Source of the DNA: an uncultured Bacilli bacterium | Lineage (GTDB): Bacteria > Bacillota_I > Bacilli_A > RF39 > UBA660 | Assembly: GCA_947625315.1 (NCBI GenBank) | Contig: CANQOE010000063.1 | Location: 1 to 7,059, forward strand | DNA length: 7,059 nucleotides | Reading direction: 5' to 3' | Shown: positions 1-6,338 of the stretch, one piece after another | Position numbering within the stretch: the first letter of the stretch is position 1 | Layout of the letters: every line of letters begins with the position of its first letter | Notes under the pieces: generated by a model | The model's database searches: none | Seen by the model: the letters and a program-made list of their open reading frames with translations, nothing else | Told to the model about the DNA's origin: nothing | Translations under genes and position numbers: made by a program

Positions 1-87
1 TTTTGCTTATATAAGTGTAATACTTTTATATGTCTTTTTCAATATGTTTTTGTTGCACTTCATTTGAAAATTAATTACTATTTTAAG

Positions 88-109
88 AAAAAAAGAGGAT
101 AACCCTCTT
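88..109 (-). terminator. Rho-independent terminator of the small-protein pair
   Basis: Read on the minus strand, a 6-bp stem AAGAGG/CCTCTT (93-98 paired with 104-109, loop 99-103) is followed by a run of about seven T. The stem overlaps the stop codon of the 42-aa gene that ends at 108. There is no T run on the plus side, so it acts on minus-strand transcripts only. It would end the short two-gene transcript of the YjcZ-like proteins. Confidence 0.75.
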
Positions 110-236
110 AAAATAATATTCCACCAAGTATAATTGCTAGTAGAATATATAATACTATAATTAAGAATGCACTGTTTTGTAAACCAAATCCTCCATTATT
201 ATTGCCAGAGTTTTGGCCTTTATTACAACAACCCAC
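108..236 (-). CDS. Small YjcZ-like membrane protein (42 aa)
   Basis: This short gene starts with GTG at 236 and ends in TAA, giving 42 residues. The start is fixed by a perfect AGGAGG (244-249 on the opposite strand) with a 7-nt spacer. The N-terminus is polar and rich in Cys, Asn and Gly (VGCCNKGQNSGNNNGGFG). It is followed by one hydrophobic segment from about residue 23 to the end, which is a single membrane helix with almost no cytoplasmic or external tail. This Gly/Asn-rich head plus one terminal helix is the layout of the YjcZ family of tiny proteins, often annotated as sporulation proteins; their molecular function is unknown. It lies 30 bp downstream of a second gene of the same type and is followed at once by a terminator, so the two form an operon. 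Family assignment is from composition and layout only. The coding call is firmer because of the ribosome binding site, the paired gene and the terminator. Confidence 0.68.
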   Translation of the reverse strand: MGCCNKGQNSGNNNGGFGLQNSAFLIIVLYILLAIILGGILF

Positions 237-266
237 AAGGACACCTCCTAAATATTTATAAAAAGA

Positions 267-362
267 CTAAATAAATGCTCCTACAATGATTATTAATAAA
301 ATGAATAGAACTAAGATTATAGCAGCGCCTAATCCATTATTTTGATATCCACAGTTATTCAT
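267..362 (-). CDS. Small YjcZ family protein (31 aa)
   Basis: A 31-residue protein starting with ATG at 362, preceded by AAGGAGG with an 8-nt spacer, which is a very strong ribosome binding site. The sequence begins MNNCGYQNNGLGAA, and from about residue 13 to the end it is a single hydrophobic helix (IILVLFILLIIIVGAFI). The pattern of a short Asn/Gly/Tyr head, then Gly-Leu/Phe-Ala, then a V/L/I helix ending close to the C-terminus matches the YjcZ small-protein family well. In Bacillus relatives such proteins are linked to the spore or the mother-cell membrane, with no defined biochemical role. It is the first gene of a two-gene transcript with the 42-aa homologue. It diverges from prsA: its start lies 141 bp from the prsA start. 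I could not identify a convincing sporulation sigma-factor promoter upstream. Confidence 0.78.
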   Translation of the reverse strand: MNNCGYQNNGLGAAIILVLFILLIIIVGAFI

Positions 363-455
363 AATTCATTCCTCCTTTTTTGTCTTTTCAATAATATATT
401 ACGTGAAATTATTTATTTGGTGCTGGGCATTAGTATAGAAATTTTAGATAAATAC

Positions 456-484
456 TTGTCTTTTTTGATTTTTGTTGTTATAAT
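456..484 (+). promoter_or_regulatory. Predicted sigma-A promoter of prsA
   Basis: TTGTCT (456-461), a 17-nt spacer and a perfect TATAAT (479-484), with a TGT extension directly upstream of the -10 (476-478). Transcription would start near 491. That is only about 13 nt before the prsA ATG, so the ribosome binding site AAGGAG (493-498) would sit almost at the 5' end of the message. It faces away from the YjcZ-like pair. Confidence 0.6.
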
Positions 485-503
485 TGATTTTGAAGGAGAT
501 ATT

Positions 504-1535
504 ATGAAGAAAAAAATATTATTAATTAGTGTTTGTATGCTGCTTTTATGTGGCTGTGGTAAAATTCCTAAATTAGAAAATGGCGAGGAAGCCGTTGTAT
601 CATTTAAAGATGGAAAAATGATTAGTGTTGATGATTTTTATCAAAAAATTAAAAACTCATATGGGTTAAATACGCTTATATCTATGATTGATAAGTATAT
701 TTATGAAAATGAGTTTGAAGGTAAAAAGAGTGAAGCAGAAGAATATGCTGATGCTTACATCGATCAATTTATATCTATGTTTGGTTCTGAAGAAAATGTT
801 CTTAACTATTTACAAAGTAACGGTATAGCTTCAATTGATGCTTACAAAGAAGTATTATATGTAAATTATTTACAAAATGAAGCTGTTATGAAATATGTTG
901 AAGGCGAATTAACTGACGAAGAAATTCAAAAATATTATGATGAAGAAGTATATCCTAATATGACTATTTCTCATATTATTATTACTCCAGATGTAACAAG
1001 TGATATGGAAGAAGAAGATATTGATAAAGCTCAAGAAGAAGCTAAAAAGAAACTTGAAGATTTAATTAAAGAACTAGATACGGCGAAGAAAAATGGTGAA
1101 GATGTCGCTGCTAAATTTGCTAGTCTAGCTAAAGAATATTCTGAAGATGATTCCACTAAAGATAAAGGTGGCGATTTAGGCGATATCAATATTGGTTCTC
1201 TTGGTGATAGCTATGATGAATTAATTAAAGAAGCTGCTAAATTAAAAGATGGCGAATATTCATCTAAAGTTATTACTACTCAAGCTGGTTACCATATTAT
1301 CTTAAAAACTAAAACAGGTGAAAAACAAAGTTTAGATGCCGCTAAAGATTCTATTAAAGAAGATTTAGCTAATGGCAAATTAACTAATGAAGATGGTACA
1401 TCTAATACAACTTTAATTGCTCAAGCTGTTAAACATTATCGCGAAGAATATAAAGTAGAAATTAACGATGATGAATTAAAAAGTCAATATGGTATTTATA
1501 TGAATAACTTCTTAAATCAAAATTATCAAAACTAA
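504..1535 (+). CDS. prsA: PrsA-like lipoprotein foldase (parvulin peptidyl-prolyl isomerase)
   Basis: Extracytoplasmic foldase (EC 5.2.1.8) anchored to the outer face of the membrane, where it helps exported proteins fold. The 343-aa protein starts at ATG 504 behind AAGGAG with a 5-nt spacer. The frame is open upstream to 342, but that extension lacks a ribosome binding site and would bury the signal peptide. The signal peptide is MKKKILLISVCMLLLCGC with a lipobox whose lipidated residue is probably Cys18 (Cys16 just before it is unusual). Residues about 25-150 form an Asp/Glu-rich SurA/PrsA-type N-terminal chaperone region. Residues about 153-268 are the parvulin domain, with the signatures ISHIII, FASLAKEYSED, GGDLG (222-226) and GYHIIL (262-267). 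A charged coil-rich insert (about 168-200) lies inside the domain, and a C-terminal helical tail follows. The length fits PrsA, usually 280-350 aa. It is monocistronic between its own promoter and a terminator. Without a tree I cannot separate PrsA from other SurA-like parvulins of Firmicutes. Confidence 0.9.
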   Translation: MKKKILLISVCMLLLCGCGKIPKLENGEEAVVSFKDGKMISVDDFYQKIKNSYGLNTLISMIDKYIYENEFEGKKSEAEEYADAYIDQFISMFGSEENVLNYLQSNGIASIDAYKEVLYVNYLQNEAVMKYVEGELTDEEIQKYYDEEVYPNMTISHIIITPDVTSDMEEEDIDKAQEEAKKKLEDLIKELDTAKKNGEDVAAKFASLAKEYSEDDSTKDKGGDLGDINIGSLGDSYDELIKEAAKLKDGEYSSKVITTQAGYHIILKTKTGEKQSLDAAKDSIKEDLANGKLTNEDGTSNTTLIAQAVKHYREEYKVEINDDELKSQYGIYMNNFLNQNYQN

Positions 1536-1550
1536 TTCAAACACTAAAAT

Positions 1551-1580
1551 AAAAAGAGCTATTAACTTAGTTCTTTTTTT
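1551..1580. terminator. Bidirectional terminator between prsA and recX
   Basis: The stem AAGAGCTA/TAGTTCTT (1554-1561 with 1568-1575, one G-T wobble, loop TTAACT) extends by A-T pairs on the outside. It is followed by T7 on the plus strand and preceded by A5, which is T5 on the minus strand. It lies between the convergent ends of prsA (1535) and recX (1579), and overlaps the recX stop. The plus-strand direction looks stronger. Confidence 0.75.
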
Positions 1581-2334
1581 ATATGTATTTATCAATATCA
1601 ATGTTTTCATAACCTTTTTGATATAAATAAACTTTAATTTTATTTTTAGTCGTATTTAAATCATATTTTTTTAGATATTTAATTTTTAATTTAGCTATTA
1701 ATTTTTCTATTTGTTCTTCATCATCTTTAACCTTTATAGTATCTAAATAAGTTAAAATATCTTCTTTATTAAAACCTTTTAATATTAGTTCTTGATAAGT
1801 TTTTTGTTTAAACTCTTTTATACTTTTTTTATTAGCTTTTAATTTTTTAGTTATATAATTAGCTATTTTAGTATTATAAATATCTTGGTCTATCTTTTCT
1901 AAATAAGGATTTATTTCTTCTTTAGGAAAACCTAAATTAATTAAATCGTTTAATATTTTAGATTCCCCCACTACATTTAAAGAAAGCATATCATGAATAT
2001 AAGAACTAATATAAACATCATGTTTTAAATATCCATCTTTTTCTAAACGTTTAATAGCATAATCTATACTATCTTTAGAATATTCTTTCTTTTTTAATAA
2101 ATCTCTTAATTCTTTTTCACATTTTAATCTTCTATTTAAAGCTTTTAAAGCGATATAATAAGCTTCTAATTGTTTATTTTCTTCTATTATTTTTTCTAAT
2201 TCTTTATTACTTATTTCTTTTTTTAATAACAGATTAGCTTTTATAATTATATCATCATATAATTTATAATCACCCTTAGAAGTTGTAATTATATATTCAT
2301 TAGTATTAGCTTTTTTATATTTAATTATTTCCAT
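1579..2334 (-). CDS. recX: RecX-like regulatory protein
   Basis: RecX binds RecA filaments and limits or modulates recombination and strand exchange in the cytoplasm. The predicted 251-aa protein is all-helical and very rich in Lys and Glu. Its recognisable core is at residues about 60-155: YYIALKALNRRLKCEKELRDL, then IDYAIKRLEKDGYLKHDVYISSYI, then SKILNDLINLGFPKEEINPYL. This reproduces the RecX three-helix repeats (A..L..R..S/C-E-ELR..L, then I..L...GYL.D..Y, then I...L...G). Further weaker repeats follow to the C-terminus, and the N-terminal ~55 residues form a short beta-like segment as in Gram-positive RecX. The start at ATG 2334 is chosen over an in-frame ATG at 2370 because GAAAGGA precedes it at good spacing; the longer form would run deeper into the HD gene. 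It overlaps the HD gene's 3' end by 14 bp, so translation is probably coupled. It has no promoter of its own that I can see. The family call is good but rests on motif layout only. Confidence 0.8.
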   Translation of the reverse strand: MEIIKYKKANTNEYIITTSKGDYKLYDDIIIKANLLLKKEISNKELEKIIEENKQLEAYYIALKALNRRLKCEKELRDLLKKKEYSKDSIDYAIKRLEKDGYLKHDVYISSYIHDMLSLNVVGESKILNDLINLGFPKEEINPYLEKIDQDIYNTKIANYITKKLKANKKSIKEFKQKTYQELILKGFNKEDILTYLDTIKVKDDEEQIEKLIAKLKIKYLKKYDLNTTKNKIKVYLYQKGYENIDIDKYI

Positions 2335-3451
2335 TGGTAATCCTTTCATATTCTTTAATAAAGTATTCATCAGTCATTCCAGCTATATAATCAATAACAA
2401 TTCTTTTTGCCGTATTATTATTTTTATAATCATCTACCATATGTTTTAGATAAGAATAATTTATTGGAGAATCCATATTATTAGTTTCAATATCTTTTAA
2501 ATAAGTATTATATAATGTTTGAAACATTTCTTTTAAATGTTCTTTTTCTTCATTTGTTAAAGCTTTAGCATATATGTGTTCATAATTAAATTTTTTTAAA
2601 TCTTTAATTGCTTGATAAACTTCATCACTAAATTTAAGATAATTATGATTATAACTATTTTTAAGAATATCTAAAATACAAGTATTTACTATATCTTTAG
2701 TATTATCTCCTAAGACAGAAGTAATTGCCGTTGGTAGTTCTTCTTTTTTTAAAATATGTAATCTTATAGCATCATCAATATCTCGTCCTAAATAAGCAAT
2801 AATATCACTAATTCTTACTACACAACCTTCTAAAGTTGAAGGGCATAAATGTTTAATAACTTCTTTATCTTGATAACTATCATAATATTCTTTAAAAAAA
2901 TCTTCTTTCGTTTTTTTATGAGGAACATATTCTCCCATTACAAACTCGCCATTATGACACATTATAGCATCTAATACTTGTAAAGAAATATTTAAGCCTT
3001 GGCCATAGTTTTCAATAAACAATAAGGAACGCACACTTTCAATATTGTGATTAAAATAACCTTCCCCTACCGAAAGACTTAAATCATTTAAAATATATTC
3101 GCCTTCATGACCAAAGGGAACATGACCTAAATCATGGGCTAAAGCCGCAGCTTCAATTAAATCTTCATTTAAGCCTAAAGAAGCTCCAATAGTTCTAGCT
3201 ATTTTACTAACTAATTGGACATGGATCATTCTTTTAGCAATATGATCATTACTTTTTCTTGACCAAACTTGAGTTTTATCTTGATACCGAATAAAAGAAA
3301 GTGTATAAATAATTTTATCTATATCGCGAAAATAAGAACTCCGAATATCTTTTTCTTGTTTTTTTAAATAAATAGCTTCTTCATCTCTACAAGCATATTT
3401 ACTTAAATTAGCATGTCTTAATTGCATTTGTTTATATATATCATCCCACAT
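2321..3451 (-). CDS. HD-domain dGTPase-like triphosphohydrolase
   Basis: Cytoplasmic HD-superfamily metal-dependent phosphohydrolase of the dGTPase (Dgt/YwfO-like) branch, which removes triphosphate from dNTPs and so affects nucleotide pools. The 376-aa protein begins MWDDIYKQMQLRHANLSKYA. The first metal ligand is His77 in KRMIHVQLV. The HD pair is His106-Asp107 in AAALAHDLGHVPFGHEGE, with His110 and His115 in the GH.PFGH.GE signature typical of dGTPases. FNHNIESVR (133-141) matches the F.HN.QSLR segment of the family, and the fourth ligand is probably Asp216 in VVRISDIIAYLGRDIDDAI. All four ligands are present, so it should be active. The start at ATG 3451 is supported by AAGGAA 7 nt upstream. 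Upstream in-frame codons reach 3511 but overlap the predicted promoter. The gene has its own promoter within the 48-bp repeat, and its end overlaps recX. Substrate preference cannot be read from the sequence; several HD relatives act on other dNTPs. Confidence 0.85.
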   Translation of the reverse strand: MWDDIYKQMQLRHANLSKYACRDEEAIYLKKQEKDIRSSYFRDIDKIIYTLSFIRYQDKTQVWSRKSNDHIAKRMIHVQLVSKIARTIGASLGLNEDLIEAAALAHDLGHVPFGHEGEYILNDLSLSVGEGYFNHNIESVRSLLFIENYGQGLNISLQVLDAIMCHNGEFVMGEYVPHKKTKEDFFKEYYDSYQDKEVIKHLCPSTLEGCVVRISDIIAYLGRDIDDAIRLHILKKEELPTAITSVLGDNTKDIVNTCILDILKNSYNHNYLKFSDEVYQAIKDLKKFNYEHIYAKALTNEEKEHLKEMFQTLYNTYLKDIETNNMDSPINYSYLKHMVDDYKNNNTAKRIVIDYIAGMTDEYFIKEYERITNGNN

Positions 3452-3474
3452 TATATACTTCCTTCTTTCTAAAT

Positions 3475-3522
3475 TAATTATAACACTTAATTTAAAATTT
3501 AGTAAAGACATAATTAAAAAAA
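3475..3522 (-). repeat. 48-bp direct repeat, copy 1 (promoter cassette)
   Basis: This stretch is identical, base for base over 48 bp, to 6339-6386 (offset 2,864). Identity stops at 3474/6338 on one side. On the other side the A run has 7 residues here and 8 in copy 2, followed by CTT versus CTA. It holds a complete minus-strand promoter plus an A/T-rich stretch upstream of the -35 that may serve as an UP element. The two copies bracket murL-murD2 in the same orientation. Confidence 0.95.
3477..3506 (-). promoter_or_regulatory. Predicted promoter of the HD-recX operon
   Basis: On the minus strand the -35 is TTTACT (3501-3506), the spacer is 18 nt, and the -10 is a perfect TATAAT (3477-3482) with a TGT extension just upstream. 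The start would be near 3470, giving a leader of about 19 nt that contains the AAGGAA ribosome binding site of the HD gene. The -35 matches consensus at four of six positions, so the extended -10 probably carries most of the strength. Confidence 0.65.
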
Positions 3523-3557
3523 CTTATAATATTATTTATCACTAATTCTTAATTTAC

Positions 3558-4907
3558 TCATTTTTCTAAAATAAACTTTTTAAAACTTTCTCCTTTTTCT
3601 TGATAATTTTTAAAATATTCATAACTAGCTGCTGCCGGACTCAAAAGACAAATTTTGCCTTTTTTAGTTATTTTTTTAGATAATATTACAGCTTCTTCAA
3701 GAGTTTCTGTATAATAAACTTTATTCTGGTCTAGTTCTTTGCCAATTTTATAACCTGTTGTGGGCATACATATAAAATGATTTATTTTACTGGTTTGTAA
3801 AAATTTAATAAATTCAACATAAGATATTCCTCTATCCATTCCTCCAAAAATTAATGTATCAATATCAGCTAAAGCATTAATTGCTTCCTCAGTAGCTTCA
3901 GGTATCGTTGCTAAAGTATCAACGTAAAATTTTATATCATTTACAATTCCTACAAATTCCATTCGATAAGGTAAAGGTTTAAAATTAGCAATAGTATTTA
4001 TTATATCTTTATCATTTATATCAAATAATTTTCCAACTAAATAAGCTACCATAATATTTTCTAAATTATGTATACCTAAAATATTTCTTTTTATATTAGT
4101 ATCAAAAACTTTTTTACCATTATAATAAACTATATTATTAACCATTTTTATATAAGCATTATTATCTTTTCCTGTAACATCAACTGTATATATTTTTCCT
4201 TTTAAAATTTTTTTATTTATCATTTTTTTTAAATTATCATTTGAAGAACAATATATACTATAATCATCACTATTTTGGTTTGTAAACATATGCATTTTAA
4301 TTTCATGATAATGTTCAAGTGTTAAAGCATGATCTAAATGGTCTTGATAAAGGTTTAAAATAATTCCTACTTTAGGAGAAGAGTTTAAATATTCTAATTG
4401 ATGCGAAGACATTTCTAAAATATAATAATCTATTTTTTCATCTATATTTAAATCAAAAATTGGTGTACCAATGTTACCTGCAATAAGGACTTTATATTTC
4501 GTTTTTAATATTTCATAAATTAAAGAAGATGTTGTACTTTTACCTTTAGTACCTGTAACTCCAATTATTTTATCTTTAGCTACCGAAAGAAATAATTCCA
4601 TTTGAGAACTAATTTTATCACAAAATTTAGAAGTATCTATCTTATTTAACGATATACCAGGACTTTTAATAATAATATCATATTTATCTAAATTATCTAA
4701 ATAATTATTACCACTAACAAAAGAAACATTTTTATCGCATAAAAACATTTGTTCATCAAGATTTTTTATATCTGTTTGATCTATAATAGTTATTTCCTCA
4801 TCCTTAAGATATTTTCTAATAAATCTATAAGTTGATTTACCTTCTTTGCCAAATCCTAAAATGGCTATTTTTTTATTCTTTAATTTCTTAATTATCTTTT
4901 CTATCAT
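3558..4907 (-). CDS. murD2: MurD-type ligase, probably MurD2 (UDP-MurNAc-L-Ala--L-Glu ligase)
   Basis: Mur ligase of cytoplasmic peptidoglycan precursor synthesis, 449 aa as usual for MurD. Domain 1 (1-~110) starts with the Rossmann-like KIAILGFGKEGKST. Domain 2 (~111-310) has the ATP P-loop GVTGTKGKSTT (116-126), EMSSHQLE (165-172), NLYQDHLDHA (185-194) with the following Lys204 at the position of the carbamylated lysine, and HNLEN (280-284). Domain 3 has PLPYRMEFV (311-319), GGMDRG (355-360) and SPAAASYEYFKNYQEKG (423-439). The ordinary MurD signature NDSKATN, which contributes to D-Glu binding, here reads VDTLATIPEAT (329-339), losing the lysine. As I recall, MurD2 enzymes also diverge in this motif (DSI.TTP type). 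With murL directly upstream and overlapping by 20 bp, the natural reading is MurD2, which adds L-Glu (EC 6.3.2.53) rather than D-Glu (EC 6.3.2.9). The ribosome binding site (AGGGA) is weak and lies inside murL, as expected for coupling. It ends in TGA. Mur ligase is near certain; L-Glu specificity is inferred from context and motif. Confidence 0.85.
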   Translation of the reverse strand: MIEKIIKKLKNKKIAILGFGKEGKSTYRFIRKYLKDEEITIIDQTDIKNLDEQMFLCDKNVSFVSGNNYLDNLDKYDIIIKSPGISLNKIDTSKFCDKISSQMELFLSVAKDKIIGVTGTKGKSTTSSLIYEILKTKYKVLIAGNIGTPIFDLNIDEKIDYYILEMSSHQLEYLNSSPKVGIILNLYQDHLDHALTLEHYHEIKMHMFTNQNSDDYSIYCSSNDNLKKMINKKILKGKIYTVDVTGKDNNAYIKMVNNIVYYNGKKVFDTNIKRNILGIHNLENIMVAYLVGKLFDINDKDIINTIANFKPLPYRMEFVGIVNDIKFYVDTLATIPEATEEAINALADIDTLIFGGMDRGISYVEFIKFLQTSKINHFICMPTTGYKIGKELDQNKVYYTETLEEAVILSKKITKKGKICLLSPAAASYEYFKNYQEKGESFKKFILEK

Positions 4908-6219
4908 TTATAGCATCCCTAACTAATTTTATATATTTATCACTTAAATTGTGATTGTCGTTCCATTTATGTTCTAAATCTAAATAACTTAAATCTTTAT
5001 AATAATTATTATAATAATACTCTAATAAATAAGGTAAGTTTTCTTTGTTTAATTTATTTATAGTCCTATATATAGCATAATTAATTTCTTCAAAAGTTCC
5101 TACACAATCAAAAGGCTTAGTATTTTCAAATCCAAGTAATTCTTTAAATAAAGGTAATAGCTGTTTATCTTCAAATAAATCTTTATCAAAAATATTAACT
5201 AAGTTTTCTTTATACAAATAAGGACTTAATAGCGAATAAACAAATAAACACTTAGCACATTGACCACACCAATACCACGGTTCTTTCTTACTTCCAACAT
5301 TACAACTTTTAAAAATTTTGTGAAACTTAGTATATTTAGAAAATAACATCCCAATTTGATATTCTGTTAAAGGCCTAAGTAAAGAAAAATATTTAATAAT
5401 GTTTCCAAAATACTCTTTTTGATAATCATTAAAATCTTTTTCAAATTCATAAGACTTAGAATATTGATGATTTATTTTAGTACCTAATATATTAGCTTCA
5501 TTGGCACTTGATTCATTTGATAAAATAATATTTTTTTTATTATTTAAATATGCTGCTAAATATGAAACAAATGCAACCATAGCCGAAAATGGCGTATGGC
5601 CATTTAAAAAACCTTGCTCATTTAAACTTAATAAATTTTTATCAATTATTCTATTTATTTTTATAATTTCATTATCTTTAAATCCTGCCTCATATGCACA
5701 ATCAAGCATTACTTGTTTGGGATTTATCATAAATGGTGTCCCATTTTTTAATATATTTAAAGTAACACATGAATCTTTTCCTCCACCGACAGCTACCATA
5801 TCACCTATACCATTATATGTAACATTTATTCGTTGACTTGATCCTTTGCTTTTAAAATTAATAAAATTATTATATTTAAATTTTAGTTTATTAACATAAA
5901 AAAATTCTCCTAAACCATAATAAAATATTTTTTTAAAAAATTCTTCTTGTTTATCATCCAAATTACCACACTCAATTACAAAGTTATATGGACAACAACA
6001 TTTCCAATAGCTAATAGCTTCAATCATTCCTATATTAAAAGCTAAATAATTAACATAATCTTTATTTATTTCTTTATTATTAATTGGTATTTCTAAAATA
6101 GGATTAAACTCACACAAATTATCTATACTAAAATTAAATAATATCTTTGCAAAATTATTTTCGTAAATAACGCTATATTTTTTATATCTAAAAGTATCAA
6201 ATTTTTTAAATATTTCCAT
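4888..6219 (-). CDS. murL: MurL-like UDP-MurNAc-L-Ala-L-Glu epimerase
   Basis: MurL converts the terminal L-Glu of UDP-MurNAc-L-Ala-L-Glu to D-Glu with ATP and Mg2+ (EC 5.1.1.23), as shown for the Xanthomonas enzyme. This 443-aa protein has the expected length and layout. The N-terminal region opens FDTFRYKKYSVIYENNFAKI. A PP-loop-like nucleotide motif DMVAVGGGKDSCVTL sits at about 140-154. NGHTPFSAMVAF (206-217), SNESSANE (234-241) and NHQYSKSYEFE (250-260) follow, and then a cysteine cluster WCGQCAKCLFVYSLLSPYL (317-335; Cys318, Cys321, Cys324) that could bind metal. The start at ATG 6219 has a perfect AGGAGG with a 7-nt spacer. The copy-2 promoter lies about 115 nt upstream, leaving an unusually long leader for this window. 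The 3' end overlaps murD2 by 20 bp. Pairing with a MurD whose D-Glu motif is altered strongly supports the role. The alternative is another PP-loop enzyme, such as a tRNA or small-molecule adenylating enzyme. The substrate is inferred from family and context. Confidence 0.82.
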   Translation of the reverse strand: MEIFKKFDTFRYKKYSVIYENNFAKILFNFSIDNLCEFNPILEIPINNKEINKDYVNYLAFNIGMIEAISYWKCCCPYNFVIECGNLDDKQEEFFKKIFYYGLGEFFYVNKLKFKYNNFINFKSKGSSQRINVTYNGIGDMVAVGGGKDSCVTLNILKNGTPFMINPKQVMLDCAYEAGFKDNEIIKINRIIDKNLLSLNEQGFLNGHTPFSAMVAFVSYLAAYLNNKKNIILSNESSANEANILGTKINHQYSKSYEFEKDFNDYQKEYFGNIIKYFSLLRPLTEYQIGMLFSKYTKFHKIFKSCNVGSKKEPWYWCGQCAKCLFVYSLLSPYLYKENLVNIFDKDLFEDKQLLPLFKELLGFENTKPFDCVGTFEEINYAIYRTINKLNKENLPYLLEYYYNNYYKDLSYLDLEHKWNDNHNLSDKYIKLVRDAINDRKDN

Positions 6220-6270
6220 TTATAATCCTCCTAAATTATCATACTTTGAATTTACAAAAATTCTTATCAC

Positions 6271-6288
6271 AAATTTATATATAAATTT
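6271..6288. promoter_or_regulatory. 18-bp perfect palindrome in the murL leader
   Basis: AAATTTATATATAAATTT is its own reverse complement over 18 bases. It lies about 50 bp upstream of the murL start and downstream of the predicted transcription start. It could be an operator for a dimeric regulator of murL-murD2. In DNA this AT-rich, palindromes of A and T arise easily, so chance is a serious alternative. Confidence 0.3.
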
Positions 6289-6338
6289 TATTATTTTAAA
6301 AGTAAATTTAAGCACATTTAATAAAAATTTATACACCA

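Noticed and set aside
342..503. N-terminal extension of prsA
   Set aside because: The extra 54 codons run through the divergent promoter region and across the start of the YjcZ-like gene, lack a ribosome binding site, and would hide a textbook lipoprotein signal peptide.
3523..3557. Terminator between murD2 and the HD gene
   Set aside because: A T run exists on the minus strand, but the only preceding inverted sequence is a weak ATAATATTAT palindrome with no GC pairs; I do not call it.
3558..3560. TGA as a sense codon (Mollicutes-type code)
   Set aside because: Reading through the murD2 TGA would add only two residues before TAA, so this site alone is not decisive. But all other genes are full length without in-frame TGA, and their tryptophans use TGG.
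5501..5836. Open frame of 111 codons on the plus strand
   Set aside because: It lies wholly inside murL on the opposite strand, has no ribosome binding site, and its protein matches no family; murL is clearly the real gene.
1579..6219. CRISPR array, tRNA or rRNA genes
   Set aside because: Apart from the two 48-bp copies I saw no regularly spaced repeats, and no cloverleaf or conserved rRNA sequence on either strand.
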